From Bicyclus anynana (lineage: Eukaryota; Arthropoda; Insecta; Lepidoptera; Nymphalidae), in contig NC_069095.1 in the NCBI RefSeq assembly GCF_947172395.1, forward strand, positions 372,001-436,000: a stretch of 64,000 nt of DNA. The letters are read 5' to 3'. The position numbers and the translations under genes were made by a program. Of this stretch, positions 31,862 to 42,205 are shown piece after piece. The notes below the pieces were generated by a model. The model had not been told where the DNA came from, made no database searches, and saw nothing but the letters and a program-made list of their open reading frames with translations. How positions within the stretch are numbered: position 1 is the stretch's first letter; each line of letters opens with the position of its first letter.

Positions 31862-32130
31862 AGGAATGAGGAGATCCGCAAAAGAACATTGACATCGCTC
31901 AGCAAGTTGCAGTGGCAATGGGCAGGCCACATAGTTCAAAGAGTTGGGACGTTGGGTGGTTGGAATGACGACCCCGCATCGAAAAGCAGTGTTGGTCAAC
32001 CCCCCACAGTAGACAGAGGACATCAAGCGAGTTGCAGAGAGCCGCTGGATGCTGGCGGCTCGAGACCGTTGTGTTTGGAAGACCATGCAAGAGGCTATAT
32101 GTACAGCAGTGGACGTCCATCGGCTGTTAA
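31862..32130 (+). pseudogene. RTE-type ORF C-terminal fragment
   Basis: Plus strand, with internal deletions. It retains KLQWQWAGHIVQRVG in frame, then shifts. The nucleotide end is 'cagcagtggacgtccatcgg'. Confidence 0.7.
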
Positions 32131-32179
32131 TGATAATGGTGATATAACTTTACCATTATGAAATAATTTTAGAACTAAA

Positions 32180-32530
32180 ATAATGGCTGTGTTGTTACTG
32201 GTCTGTGAATATAAGAAAGATACCGTACTTACTGACCATGGTAACTATCGCGAAAATAAAATTGGAAGGGGTGAAATAGGGGTTAAAATTTTATATAGAA
32301 ATTCCTTCACTATAACATTCGTTTCCTAAAAAAACAATAAAAAATGACACAAGACTTTTCAAAAATTTTACCCTACAGGATTTTTTTATATAAATCGCTC
32401 ATGGTTTGAGTTACATTTTTGTAAAATGATTAGTGGACTATTTTTGATATACAAAAATGCGAAACTATTATTATAATAGAAGAGGGTGAAATAGGGGTTG
32501 AATGTTTCCATCACGCAGACGAAATCACGG
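32180..32530 (+). repeat. Diverged R-B-related repeat
   Basis: 'gggtgaaataggggtt' occurs twice (near 32268 and 32486) and the block ends 'gacgaaatcacgggcgtccg'. The interior is shared in style with R-G. Confidence 0.45.
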
Positions 32531-32544
32531 GCGTCCGTAAGTCC

Positions 32545-32937
32545 TACTTAATATTATAAACGCAAAAGTTTGTATGGATGTTTGGATGTATGTTTGGATG
32601 TTTGTTACTCTTTAACGCCGCTACTACTGAAGCGATTTGGCTGAAATTTGGAATGGAAATAGATTTTACTCTGGATTGACGTCATAGGCTACTTTTATCC
32701 CGAAAAAAACCCATGGTTTCCCGAGATTTGCGAAAACTGACGATTTTGATGATATGAATGTTTGTTACTCTTTCACGCCTCGACTACTGAACTGAATTAG
32801 CTGAAATTAGGTATTAGGATATATTATAGCCTGGATTAATACATAGGCTACTTTTTATCCCGAAAAAATCCATAGTTCCCGAGGGATTTGTGAAAAACTA
32901 AATTCCACACGGACGAAATCACGGGTGTCCGCTAGTA
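32545..32937 (+). repeat. R-B repeat with internal duplication
   Basis: A complete R-B start (32552) runs to 'gcgaaaactga', then restarts at 'atgaatgtttgttactcttt' and continues to 'cgggtgtccgctagtac'. The first unit lacks the R-B end, so this is either two copies fused or an internal tandem duplication. Confidence 0.7.
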
Positions 32938-33886
32938 CATAATAAATCAGACGCAATTATTCGCGTCACGTGGGCGTGTGTACTTGTCACTTTATTTTCA
33001 GGAATTTCAGCAAAACAAAGGGACAGGATTTAGGATTGGCGATTACAAATTACTTTTATTTGCTCGCAAAATACTTTTTGCGAAAGTTGAGTCGCCGTGA
33101 AGGCCTTTATTATATTAATGGAACACTTTTAAAGCACGCTTGAGAAATGGCGGACAATATAATATTGTCGAGAGATTGTTTTTTCGTACTTATATACTTA
33201 GTTAACTACTAGAGTTTGTTTCATTTGGTTGTTGTTTAGAATTAGTTTTGTTAAGTGAAATTGTTAACAACATTTTCCAGCCTTACCTTTAGTTAAATTT
33301 ATTGTTAATTTTTCTCTCTGTTCTTTCACCCTCACGTGTGTGAGATGGATGGTATGTCATCACGACTGAAGAGAGAAGAAGATTTTACTTGTAATGAAAA
33401 TCTTAAAAACGTATTTTTTGTTGGATTGGAACCCGGGATTGGAACCCTAGATTTTATTTTCTATAGCCGAACTATATAGCAAAGCTTAGAAAAACAAAAT
33501 GCCACGATTCATCAGAAATACCACCAATTCATTTACATAAGTAAATTAATGGATTTGCATTTATGACAATTTACTCATACCATTTGCACACCATTTAGAG
33601 AATTGCACAACTTTATTACAGTAGAGAGGAAACCATTAAAAACAAGTAGACAAACAAACGACACCAGTAAACTGTTTTTGAAACAAAATAAACGTCTAAA
33701 TAGGTACGTTGTAAAGTGTAGAGTGAGTGCTAGCAACTTTATTCATTGTCCCTACATTTTATGTTCGAACGCTGTTGCGTTAAAACGTAATGAAAAAAGT
33801 TCCCAGTTGGTTATATTGAAGTTAACAGAGCAACTCGACTGTGTGTGATATACGAGTACAATAAGGGTAATAGTAACTAAAGCCTA
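32938..33886. other. Unassigned AT-rich DNA
   Basis: An 81-codon frame at 33603-33848 has no protein-like support. Nothing else recognised. Confidence 0.3.
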
Positions 33887-34444
33887 ATGGTAGGCGTCCA
33901 CATATCCGCATCGTACGAATCGGACGAATCGCATTAAACGGATCTTAAATTTTTAAGGATAATTGCATAAGTATTAATAATACACTACCACATAAAGCCA
34001 ATTGCATGTCTCACGATAAGTTCAAAGTGTTTATTAAACGCAAGCTTCTAGGAAAGTCTTATTATAGTGTTAATGGCTATTTAAATGATAAAAAAGCTTG
34101 GTGTTGAACTGCACTATACGACTGTGTACGTACTTAGTTCTAGATAAGTTTGTAAAATGGTGGTAAAGAATAATAAACTTGGCTGCGTTTGTTGTTGGGC
34201 TCTTGTGGGACCAAGGCGCATTTGGAACCCTCGTAACTTTAGTTTTAAGTTTTCGACTAAAATTATCAACATTAAATTTAATTATGACATAACTTGACGT
34301 TTCAAAAGTGATTATGAACTAACCATAATTGAAATAAATGAATTTTGATTACTTAGTAGTCTTTAAATAGAAGATTAAAAATCCGTTTAATGCGATGCGT
34401 CCGATGCGTTCGACGTACGATGCCGATCTGTCGACGCCTGCCAT
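33887..34444. repeat. TIR element carrying a LINE insertion
   Basis: The left end 'atggtaggcgtccacatatc' with 'aatcgcattaaacggat' is inverted at the right as 'atccgtttaatgcgatgcgt' with 'cgacgcctgccat'. The imperfect TIRs are about 60 bp. The interior is mostly a LINE 3' end (see 33970-34370). Confidence 0.7.
33970..34370 (+). mobile_element. LINE 3' end inside a TIR element
   Basis: The coding tail KFKVFIKRKLLGKSYYSV then YLNDKKAW and a stop (near 34105) is the signature end of CR1/jockey-type ORF2. The 3' UTR includes 'aaccctcgtaactttagttt' and ends 'gaaataaatgaattttgatt'. Related tails occur at 6535-6605 and 12930-13030. Confidence 0.65.
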
Positions 34445-34639
34445 AAATGTACCATTGTTACATTGAGCCTTTAAGTTTTTCAAACAAATTAGAAATGAGG
34501 GTAGAAAATGCATGTCATTTCATAACTTTTTTATTTTAAATTATATTTTGTTTTTTATAAAATGTTATTCATAATATATTAACTATATTTAATTGTCTTA
34601 AGATTGTTAATCAAATTTATTTTCATTAATTTAAGCACA

Positions 34640-34990
34640 TCTTAATTATAATTATTATTAGGAGTGAAATGACTAGCAATTTATACCCAAATTTTTAATT
34701 TGTTTGTTGGTAAACAGAACTTCTTGAGTATGGCTTTGGTATAGTTATCCTTACATATTATGAAGCAACAGCTATAGAACAAACTTCTAGCTACAGCTAG
34801 GATTAAAAAGAACTTACAGCCGACAGCCTTTCTTGATGAGTACTGTTTACCAACAAAAGAAAGAACAAAGTTTAAGAACAAGTTAATTATAATTATTATT
34901 AGGTGTGATATGACTAGTGATTTATACCCTCATTTTTAATTTGTTGGTTGGTAACCAGTACTCATCAAGAAAGGCTGTAGTATAAATTCT
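34640..34990. repeat. Interleaved direct and inverted repeats
   Basis: 'taattataattattattagg' starts both 34641-34715 and 34883-34960. 'tttcttgatgagtactgttt' (about 34828) is inverted at about 34956-34975. The block looks like two copies of one small element with a shared arm. Confidence 0.65.
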
Positions 34991-35119
34991 TTTGAACTCT
35001 AACTGAATAATTTCATGATGCAAATAATTATGATTATATATTATGATAACACAATCATAATTACGCGTTAAAACGAAAGAAAAAAGTTTCCACTTGGTTT
35101 TATTAAAGTTAAATTACCT

Positions 35120-35460
35120 ACCTCTTACATAGTGTGGTGTTAGGCTTAGTTATTAGTTATCATCTTACCGGTAAAGACATACCACCAGAAAAAAAACACA
35201 ATTTCAAATATCGGTATCTTCCCGAACATGGCAGAATATATGGTCCATTAGGATCGCTTACCATTCTCCTCACGCGCCAAATTCATGGCGCAAAGTTGCG
35301 GAACAGTTGCAAAATTGTTGAGATTATTTCATTAATACGAACGATCGAGAGGTATTACTTTTCTGAGTTGTTGATGACCGTCTTCGTACAAAACACACAC
35401 GCGAATGACAGCAGCGTATCAATTGTCATCACATGATTATTGAATTACCTTCCAAATCCA
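35120..35460. other. Unassigned DNA with a weak S1 echo
   Basis: 'catcttaccggtaaagacat' and 'accacca' resemble S1. The 100-codon frame over this region is not supported. Confidence 0.3.
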
Positions 35461-35461
35461 T

Positions 35462-35640
35462 AGTAGTATTATAAATGCGAAACTAAGTCTGTACGTCTTA
35501 ATCTTTTCAGGGCTAAACCGTTGAATATGTTTGTATTAATTTTAATACAGTGGTAAATTTTAACGAAGAAAAATGCATGGGGAAAGATGGATTTGTGACA
35601 ACAGAATTTCACGCCAACCGCGTCTGTTAGTCTAGGTATT
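35462..35640 (+). repeat. R-F repeat (R-B-like variant), copy 1
   Basis: 'attataaatgcgaaactaag' to 'cgcgtctgttagtc'. It has the same layout as 62985-63180. Confidence 0.5.
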
Positions 35641-35721
35641 GAAAAATTAAGTTTACATAACATCTTGTCACAGTTTAAACCACAGAACAGACATCGCTAA
35701 AAGCTAACACTTCTTTAGTAC

Positions 35722-35760
35722 TTGAGTACTGTTTAAACCACAAGTTTGAACAGTACTCAA
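35722..35760. repeat. Short near-perfect hairpin
   Basis: 17-bp arms (35722-35738 and 35744-35760) with one mismatch and a 5-base loop. Confidence 0.8.
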
Positions 35761-35762
35761 CA

Positions 35763-36030
35763 TTCAAAATTCAAAATTCATTTATTTCCAGCAGGCTCAG
35801 TTTACATGCACTTTGTATAGATTCTACCACCGGTTCGGAAGGCAGGTTTTGCTGAGAAGAAACCGGCAAGAAACTCAACAGTTGGTCTTTTAAAAAAAAT
35901 CATACAATATATAATTATTTACAATTGATGACAAATTGACAACATTACAATTTCTTATAATTTTACTAGCTGTGTGAAGGTGGAAGCTGACCTAATGGCA
36001 TCCAAGGATCTTTATCGTTGAGGAACTCAT
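35763..36030 (-). mobile_element. LINE-J copy 3, 3' end
   Basis: The 3' UTR with 'ccaccggttcggaaggcagg' and the last codons of the ORF (minus strand, near 35970-36030) match copies 1 and 2. The tail 'gaattttgaattttgaatg' is on the minus strand. Confidence 0.75.
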
Positions 36031-36429
36031 TAGAAATTTATTAGACTAATATTAAAAAAGGATTTGAATTCACCCCGTACCGCGGGATTAGAGATTTCTT
36101 AGCTACCTACCGTCTTAAACATAGCTATTTTATTACATCATTAGTAGGATTAATGACCTTAAAATTAAAGCTGAGAGAATCGAATTACTAGTACTGAAAA
36201 GAGTTATCGTTTCAATTAGACTGGAGGTGCCTACATTTTCAATTTGTTCAGTCTGAATCAGTTACTGTGTACATTTCCAATTTGTTCTTTTCACACGATC
36301 AGTCGAATAAAAAATCGTTAATTAAACCAGCAGTCGCTACTGATTTTGTGTAAAGAAAAATCAAGTATTTATTCAAGCCATCCTACCCGTCTTATTTGTC
36401 AAGGTAATTAGATGTATCCCCTGGCATTC
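36031..36429. other. Unassigned DNA
   Basis: No feature recognised. Confidence 0.3.
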
Positions 36430-36640
36430 GACGGCCTCGGTGGGGCAGAGGATTTACAAGATGGAGGTCCTGGGTTCAATCATCGACTGGGCCGATTGAG
36501 GTTTCTTAATTGTGGTCCAAGTCTGGCTGGTGAGAAGTTTTGACCATTGTTAGTTCCCACCCCACCGCAAAGACGTACCGCCAAGCGATAAAGCGTTCAG
36601 ATACGATATCGTGTAGAAAACGAAAGGGGTGTGTATTTTA
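36430..36640 (+). repeat. SINE S1, 5' portion
   Basis: It starts 'gacggcctcggtgg' and stops at 'aaaggggtgtgtatttt', where the inverted repeat at 36643 begins. The head is partly deleted around box A. Confidence 0.75.
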
Positions 36641-36642
36641 AT

Positions 36643-36971
36643 ATAAAAATTTTAATAAAAAAAATTCAACCGACTTCCAACTCAAAAATTAACCTAAACT
36701 AAAAAGCAAAAAATAACATCCTACCTATGTGCTACCTTCTGATCAGTTTGAAGGTGGTGCCAAGCCAGTGATGTTTTAATTAAACACGTTTAAACTACAA
36801 ATTTTCTGTGGTTCTTTCAGAAACAGCTTTAATTAAAACACGACACTGGCTTGGCACCGCCTTCAAACTGATCAGAAGGTAGCACATAGGTAGGATGTTA
36901 TTTTTTGCTTTTTAGTTTAGGTTAATTTTTGAGTTGGAAGTCGGTTGAATTTTTTTTATTAAAATTTTTAT
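36643..36971. repeat. 128-bp near-perfect inverted repeat
   Basis: The arms 36643-36770 and 36844-36971 differ at about one position by eye, with a 73-base spacer. The arm contains 'cttccaactcaaaaattaac' and ends 'tggtgccaagccagtg'. The outer part 'ccgacttcc' is the terminus of R-D, which continues on the right. The transcript would fold into a long double-stranded stem. Confidence 0.9.
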
Positions 36972-37488
36972 TTTTTTATTTTTAGTGTTATCATACCTAC
37001 TGCGTGTGTACAGTCACAACCTATCTAAGTGGAAAGTTCTTATCAATACAAAATTATCAAGTCCAAACACAAGGTAGCTACTGTGAGCCGTCGAGGAGTT
37101 CTCTTCACTGTCCCTCGTCTTCATCACCAGACCCTTAATACAGTCACAACCCATATAGGTGGAAAGTACTCATCAATACAAATTAATCAAGCCCAAACAA
37201 AAGGTGGCTGCTGTAAATCCTTGACGAGTTCCATCGTCTGTGTTTCGGCTCCGTCATCAGACCAACTCCAAACCTTCATAAAGTTGTAGTGGTTTAAAAT
37301 ACCTTATGGAAACACTAACAAACGCACTAGCCGTCTCTACAACTTTCGAAAGTTCCCCTCAATTTCTCCAGGATGTCATCATCAGATCCTGACATGAAAA
37401 AAATGGGACCACCCTGGAAGTAAACCCTTCAAAACAAAAAAAGGATTTTTAAAATCGGTCCATAATTGACGGAATTATCGCTGGACAT

Positions 37489-37530
<42 letters not shown>

Positions 37531-37580
37531 ATACATACAGCCGAACGTAGAACCTCCTCCTTTTTGGAAGTCGGTTAATA
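36972..37580 (+). repeat. R-D repeat with 129-bp tandem duplication
   Basis: 'cagtcacaacc' begins two tandem units at about 37011 and 37140. The body continues with 'ggatgtcatcatcagatcct' and 'gggaccaccctggaag', then a poly-A run of about 38 bases (37492-37529), and ends 'tttttggaagtcggtt'. The reverse orientation copy is at 48770-49085. Confidence 0.7.
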
Positions 37581-37712
37581 AAATATGTTAACCCGATGCA
37601 AATTTAATTTTCTACTTCTACTTTTACTTTATGTTTAATGAAAACTGATTCAACCGTTAACTGCCGTCTACTTGGTACTAGCCATAAGTTAAAAAAATGT
37701 TACTCTCCGTAA

Positions 37713-37904
37713 GATACCAGCCAAGTTGCACGACGATTCTCTTTCTACGATCGCCAACGCTTTGAAAACTAGAAAGATGTATGGGAATCACATTTGCTAT
37801 CGACAGGTCACGTGATCAAGCTCTGTCATTCCCATACATTTTTCTAGTTTTCGAAGCGTTAGCGATCGTAGAAAGAGAATCGACGTGCCACTTGGGTAGG
37901 GGGC
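37713..37904. repeat. Foldback family CCAAGTGGCACG, copy 1
   Basis: Terminal arms of about 75 bp: 'ccaagttgcacgacgattct' left and 'agaatcgacgtgccacttgg' right, with 'atcacgtgac'-type sequence at the centre. Other copies are at 50137-50310 and 61765-62200. Confidence 0.8.
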
Positions 37905-38471
37905 AGTTATCAAGTAATCCATCTGGAAGGCGTAAAGAAGTTACTTCAACCAACTCATTAGTACGTTTCAATAAAATCTGTTCCAATATACATAATTCGT
38001 GAAGAAGGCTCAACGAGTAATGAGAGTTTCATTTCTATTTAAATTCCCAGAGTTTCTGAAGCCAGGTGCCGCCATTAAAGTTCATTTTACTGCGCGGCGG
38101 GACTTGAAATATGAGGCTTTGCTGCCGCTTAAAATACAATCAATTTACTTCGCTAACATTTTGTAACCCCACTAATTAATTACAGATCGAAGCCTAAATT
38201 ATGTCAGGTAAGACGTCTAGTTTCAATGAAGCGATTAAGAAATTTTCGCTTAACTTTATAATAGGATTAAATCACTAACGACGAGATACCATACAAGAAA
38301 CATACTTAATGATTTACCTAAACCTATAATTATGCACCTATATAATATGTTTAACACCTTTAAACTGCTCAGCAGGTAAACCATAATAATTATGTTATTT
38401 TTCGCTTTTTAGTTTTGTGGGCACGTTTTTAGATTTTGGAGTCAATTGTATTTGTTTCTCCATTTTTCACA
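37905..38471. other. Unassigned DNA
   Basis: No feature recognised. Confidence 0.3.
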
Positions 38472-38560
38472 AACTCGGGCCAAATACGAATGATACAGAG
38501 CTGAAAATTAATCACAAAATTAGGACAATTATGGAGAACTCATGAGGCCATTTTTTCAAA
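38472..38560 (+). repeat. R-E repeat, 5' fragment
   Basis: 'cgaatgatacagagctgaaa' and 'tatggagaactcatgag' match the start of 41871-42205. Confidence 0.6.
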
Positions 38561-38889
38561 GAAATCTTTATTTGCCTAATCAGTTAAATTATTTGTTATA
38601 GGTGGGTATTTGTATCCTTTGACTTAATTGCATTATTAATGTCCAACTGGTAGGCGCCAGTTTTAATAAGGATTTGACACTAAAAACTACCAGTTTGATA
38701 TTTGACATAATATTTGACAATGGCATCTCATTCATTGATTGACTATGTCATTGACAGCCCGCGTTGGCAAAGACAACTGACAATCAGTAAAATACGCATC
38801 AAATAGGATACATCGACTCATCACTACGATCGATGTGTAAATAAGGAAACTTGCTTATTTAAAAACGAACCATCCTTACGTTAATTGAT
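38561..38889. other. Unassigned DNA
   Basis: No feature recognised. Confidence 0.3.
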
Positions 38890-39326
38890 CATGTAACACG
38901 TGATATTAGGTCAGAGTATGCTCGACTAGTTTCGAACCCATACGGGGCCCTTAGTCATGAGCTGGTTCTTGCATCGCGGCACGATCCAAACTGCGTACCG
39001 TCTGCGTGACGCGCTGCTGCTCGCATTGCGCGCTGGGAGAGAGGTTGAGTTGTGGGGAGTGAAGCTTCCGTTACACTCTCCGACGGTTCAGTAATGTCAT
39101 CTTCATTAGACTCGTCTTCTTGTAAGCAAACCGAACTAACGCTATCTTGTTCCAAGTTTGTTGTATGTGACAATGAAAGAAATAGCGGTATCCACGCTGT
39201 GGGCAGCAACCATCCATGATCCCGATTAAAATTCGGGTGACGACTAATTTCTATCGCTTCTCGTATCTTCCGAGGAGTACCTCGTAGAGAAAACATTCTT
39301 ATGTTGTAAAGGTGCCAACCAGACAA
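38890..39326 (-). mobile_element. Penelope-like element: GIY-YIG C-terminus and terminal repeat
   Basis: The minus-strand frame (38955 to about 39300) reads TPRKIREAIEISRHPNFNRD, then HGWLLPTAWIPLF, an acidic Ser/Glu-rich linker, and a stop within the terminal sequence. In Penelope-like retroelements the GIY-YIG endonuclease at the ORF end shows this R-E-A-I-E-I / N-R-D pattern, so I assign it with moderate confidence. The codon at 39324-39326 is TTG and the element is truncated here; the catalytic GIY-YIG part is missing. Downstream, 38890-38955 matches the terminal sequence at 23385-23500 and 40640-40765. Confidence 0.6.
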
Positions 39327-39789
39327 AAGATATTATGGCCAACGATTATAATATAATAGTCGATAATCAATCACAGCTCATTAGACGCCAATGTCCAGAG
39401 GAAGTGGCCCCGTGTAATTGCTACACTCGCGGGACAATATAAGTGCTATCGGTAATCGAATGTGCCATACAATAGGTATTCACTGTTCGGCCTGATACGG
39501 GACCATTGTGTATCGGCCCTTATTGTTGACTAAATCCGGTGTATTATTTTAGCTAGTGAATACTGTGTTGTGAGATAATGATGTTTTGATGGGACAATGG
39601 CTCGCCACACGTATTAATTTAGCAACGTCTCTAAAAACATATCAACCTATTTGTCATGGGGTGTAACACCGCCTGATAATTTTTTTTGGAAGAAAGAAAA
39701 TATTTTACAGCTCGATATTATATAGCCTAACCTAATACTATGATACAAAGCAACAAGACTATATTACAAATACTCATCATTATATACTA
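39327..39789. other. Unassigned DNA
   Basis: No feature recognised. Confidence 0.3.
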
Positions 39790-40215
39790 TTGAACAGTGG
39801 CGTAGCATGCCTTGAAGGGGCCCTGTATACAATTAAATGGGGGCCCAAATAAAGGGTAAAGATTTCTCACAAAAGAAACAAAAATGCTCGCTGAAAATAA
39901 ATATGATAGGGATTTAACCTACGTAGAATGTTTCCAAATTTTAAGTGCATGCGTGACCAGGGAAAAAAGACAGAAAAAAAAAGAAAAAAACGTTACAGCT
40001 ACAGCTATTACTTACATTTTACTAATTTTTGGTTTCACACGTAAGCGAAAAATAGATATTTTGGGTTAGACAGAAAAAAAAGAAAGAAAAGAACTGTACA
40101 GCTACAGCTATTACCTACATTTTACTCATTCCTGCTTTCACACGTAAGGGGGCCCTGTAATCCGGGGGCCCCGTATCATTGATACGGCTGATACGATAGT
40201 AGCTACGACCCTGCT
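39790..40215 (+). repeat. 'Gggggccc' repeat with 100-bp internal duplication
   Basis: It starts 'cagtggcgtagcatgccttg' and ends near 'gatagtagctacgaccctg', with 'ccgggggccccgtatcattg' near the end. Units 39969-40068 and 40069-40149 are a tandem duplication beginning 'gacagaaaaaaaa' and ending 'ttcacacgtaag'. A fragment recurs at 61311-61380. Confidence 0.65.
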
Positions 40216-40639
40216 TTTGCATATACCTATTACCTATATAACTTTTAGTTGGCGACCCAAAAACGCAACATCTAAATGATACGCGTTGGTTCATAAGTCA
40301 CAGATTTTTAAACATAAGTATATTTTTGAGTTAGCGAATAGCATTTAACTATACTGCATCATAAAAAAGTTTACCTATATTAAAAGGTGTTAGAAGGGTC
40401 AAATGTTTGGTCTGTTTTTATTACCTTACCCAAAAAATACCTATTAGGTGTCGCCTAGCTTAAAGGACTAAATGGACCCGCGATTTATTAGTTGTTAGTT
40501 CTTGGAAAAACCCTGAAAAAAAAGGTAACTGACGACGTCATAAAAGCGTTGTACAAGTTTTAGTAACTTAATTGTTATGTCCAAAAATTGTTACAATATC
40601 TTTGTTCAGGAATCCTATTTGTAAAAGAGTTATTTCTTA
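40216..40639. other. Unassigned DNA
   Basis: No feature recognised. Confidence 0.3.
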
Positions 40640-40804
40640 TTAATTGATTATGAAACACGGCTAAAACTCACGTGATATTAGGTCGGAGTATGCCCGACTA
40701 GTTTCGAACCCATACGGGGCCCTTAGTCATGAGCTGGTTCTTGCATCGCGGCACGATCCAAACTGTGAAGCGGCTACGCAGCCGTGTTTCATAATCAATT
40801 AATT
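40640..40804. mobile_element. Penelope-like terminal fragment with inverted ends
   Basis: 'attgattatgaaacacggct' at 40645 is inverted exactly at the right end ('agccgtgtttcataatcaat', about 40781-40800). The interior matches 38890-38990. It has no coding sequence. Confidence 0.65.
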
Positions 40805-41019
40805 AACTCACGAGAGTTATTTCTTATTTAAGAAACACGCAAATATTTTTTTTATTTATCTGATAGTGTAGGTATGTGCCGTAGGCTGTCTGGGACCTCA
40901 GTGGCGTCATCGGGTGTTTTGGGTAGACACGCAACCTATTTGTTATGTGTTTCAATATACTTACTTAAAATGCCACTATGTTTTATATTAAGCCGTTAAA
41001 ATAGGCTGAAAATGATCAC

Positions 41020-41420
41020 ACTAATATTATACTCGTAAAGGCGAAAGTTTGTGTGTTAGTGTGTAAGTGTGAAAGTGTTTTTTTTTTACAAGTTAGCCCT
41101 CGACTACAATCTCACCTGCCACGGCCGAAGCCTCCCACCAGCCAGACCTGGACAAATTAAGAAAATCTCAATCTGCCCAGCCGGGGATCGAACCCAGGAC
41201 CTCCGTCTTGTAAATCCACCGCGCATACCACTGCGCTACGGAGGCCGTCAAGTATGTTTGTTCCTCTTTTACGCTGCAGCTACAGAAGCGATTTGCCTGA
41301 AATTTGGAATGGAAATAGATTTTAATGTGGATTAACACATAGGCTACTTTTCATCCCGGAAAAATCCATGGTTCCCGCAGGATTTGTGAAAAACTGAATT
41401 CCACGCGTACGTCCGCTAGT
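41020..41420 (+). repeat. R-B repeat interrupted by S1
   Basis: It starts 'cactaatattatactcgtaa', continues after the S1 insertion at 'aagtatgtttgttcctcttt', and ends 'cgtacgtccgctagta'. Confidence 0.7.
41079..41249 (-). mobile_element. SINE S1 with internal deletion
   Basis: The tail and first 35 bases of the 3' end ('acaagttagccctcgactac') jump directly to the 5' third ('ccacggccgaagcctcccac'). The head to 'gaggccgtc' is intact. The deletion removes about 160 bp of the body. Confidence 0.8.
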
Positions 41421-41870
41421 AAATAATAAAAGAATAATGTCCATATTTGTCTGGTTGTTTTTTTCTTTTATTTTAATGATGAAGTTTTGTTGAACTATGC
41501 AGCAAAGACTTTCTTTGTTTTGGAAATTTGCCTGTGCTTGAAAGAAAAGATTCCAGACAGAAAGGTGAGAGAAAATTAAAAGCAATAAACATATTTTATT
41601 GTTGGTCTACCCTCCATCCAAGAACAAAGACTTAAGCTTACAAAGGTACCTTAGAAACACACGTAGCTACATCGACCGTTAACATTCCTATGTCGAAGAT
41701 ATACTACATGTAATAAAGCAAACTGGGAACTCTAGGTCCGCCATTGATTTAATACAAAAGCGCTCTAGGCACCTTTGCGGTTTCTTTGTACTATACTGGA
41801 GTACTTCAGACGTTGCAAACACATCTTGACGTCAAAGGAGAAAACCATGTCTCCATACTAACTCGGGCCC
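41421..41870. other. Unassigned DNA
   Basis: No feature recognised. Confidence 0.3.
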
Positions 41871-42205
41871 AAATTGTACGAATGATACAGAGCTGAAAAT
41901 TGGCCATAAATTAGGACAAATATGGAGAACTCGTGAGACCAAAAAAAGTAAAAGTATGTAAGAGAATCTTGCAATCTTAATTTTCCCGGTCTTCGATTAG
42001 GATGAAATTTTGCACACGCTCTGAGGTCTGATGACAATACATGACTATGGCGGCCTCCTTAAGATGGCGGACTGGATGTTTGAAATCCACCCCCATGATA
42101 TGGATATCAAATGAAAGGGTTTGCCGTCAGAAATACGAAAAAAATAGTCACGTGACTTAGGCTATTTGAAATGCACCCCCATGGTATGGGTATCAAGCAT
42201 GTTTA
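41871..42205 (+). repeat. R-E repeat, best copy
   Basis: 'tacgaatgatacagagctga' through 'gatgaaattttgcacacgct', 'aagatggcggactggatgtt' and 'gatatggatatcaaatgaaa'. The inverse copy is at 52400-52600. Confidence 0.7.

Noticed and set aside
35134..35436. 100-codon plus-strand frame
   Set aside because: Its first part resembles SINE S1, and there is no protein-like support.
37012..37560. CRISPR-like or host coding content in the tandem units
   Set aside because: Only two 129-bp units in a eukaryotic repeat, with no spacer structure.
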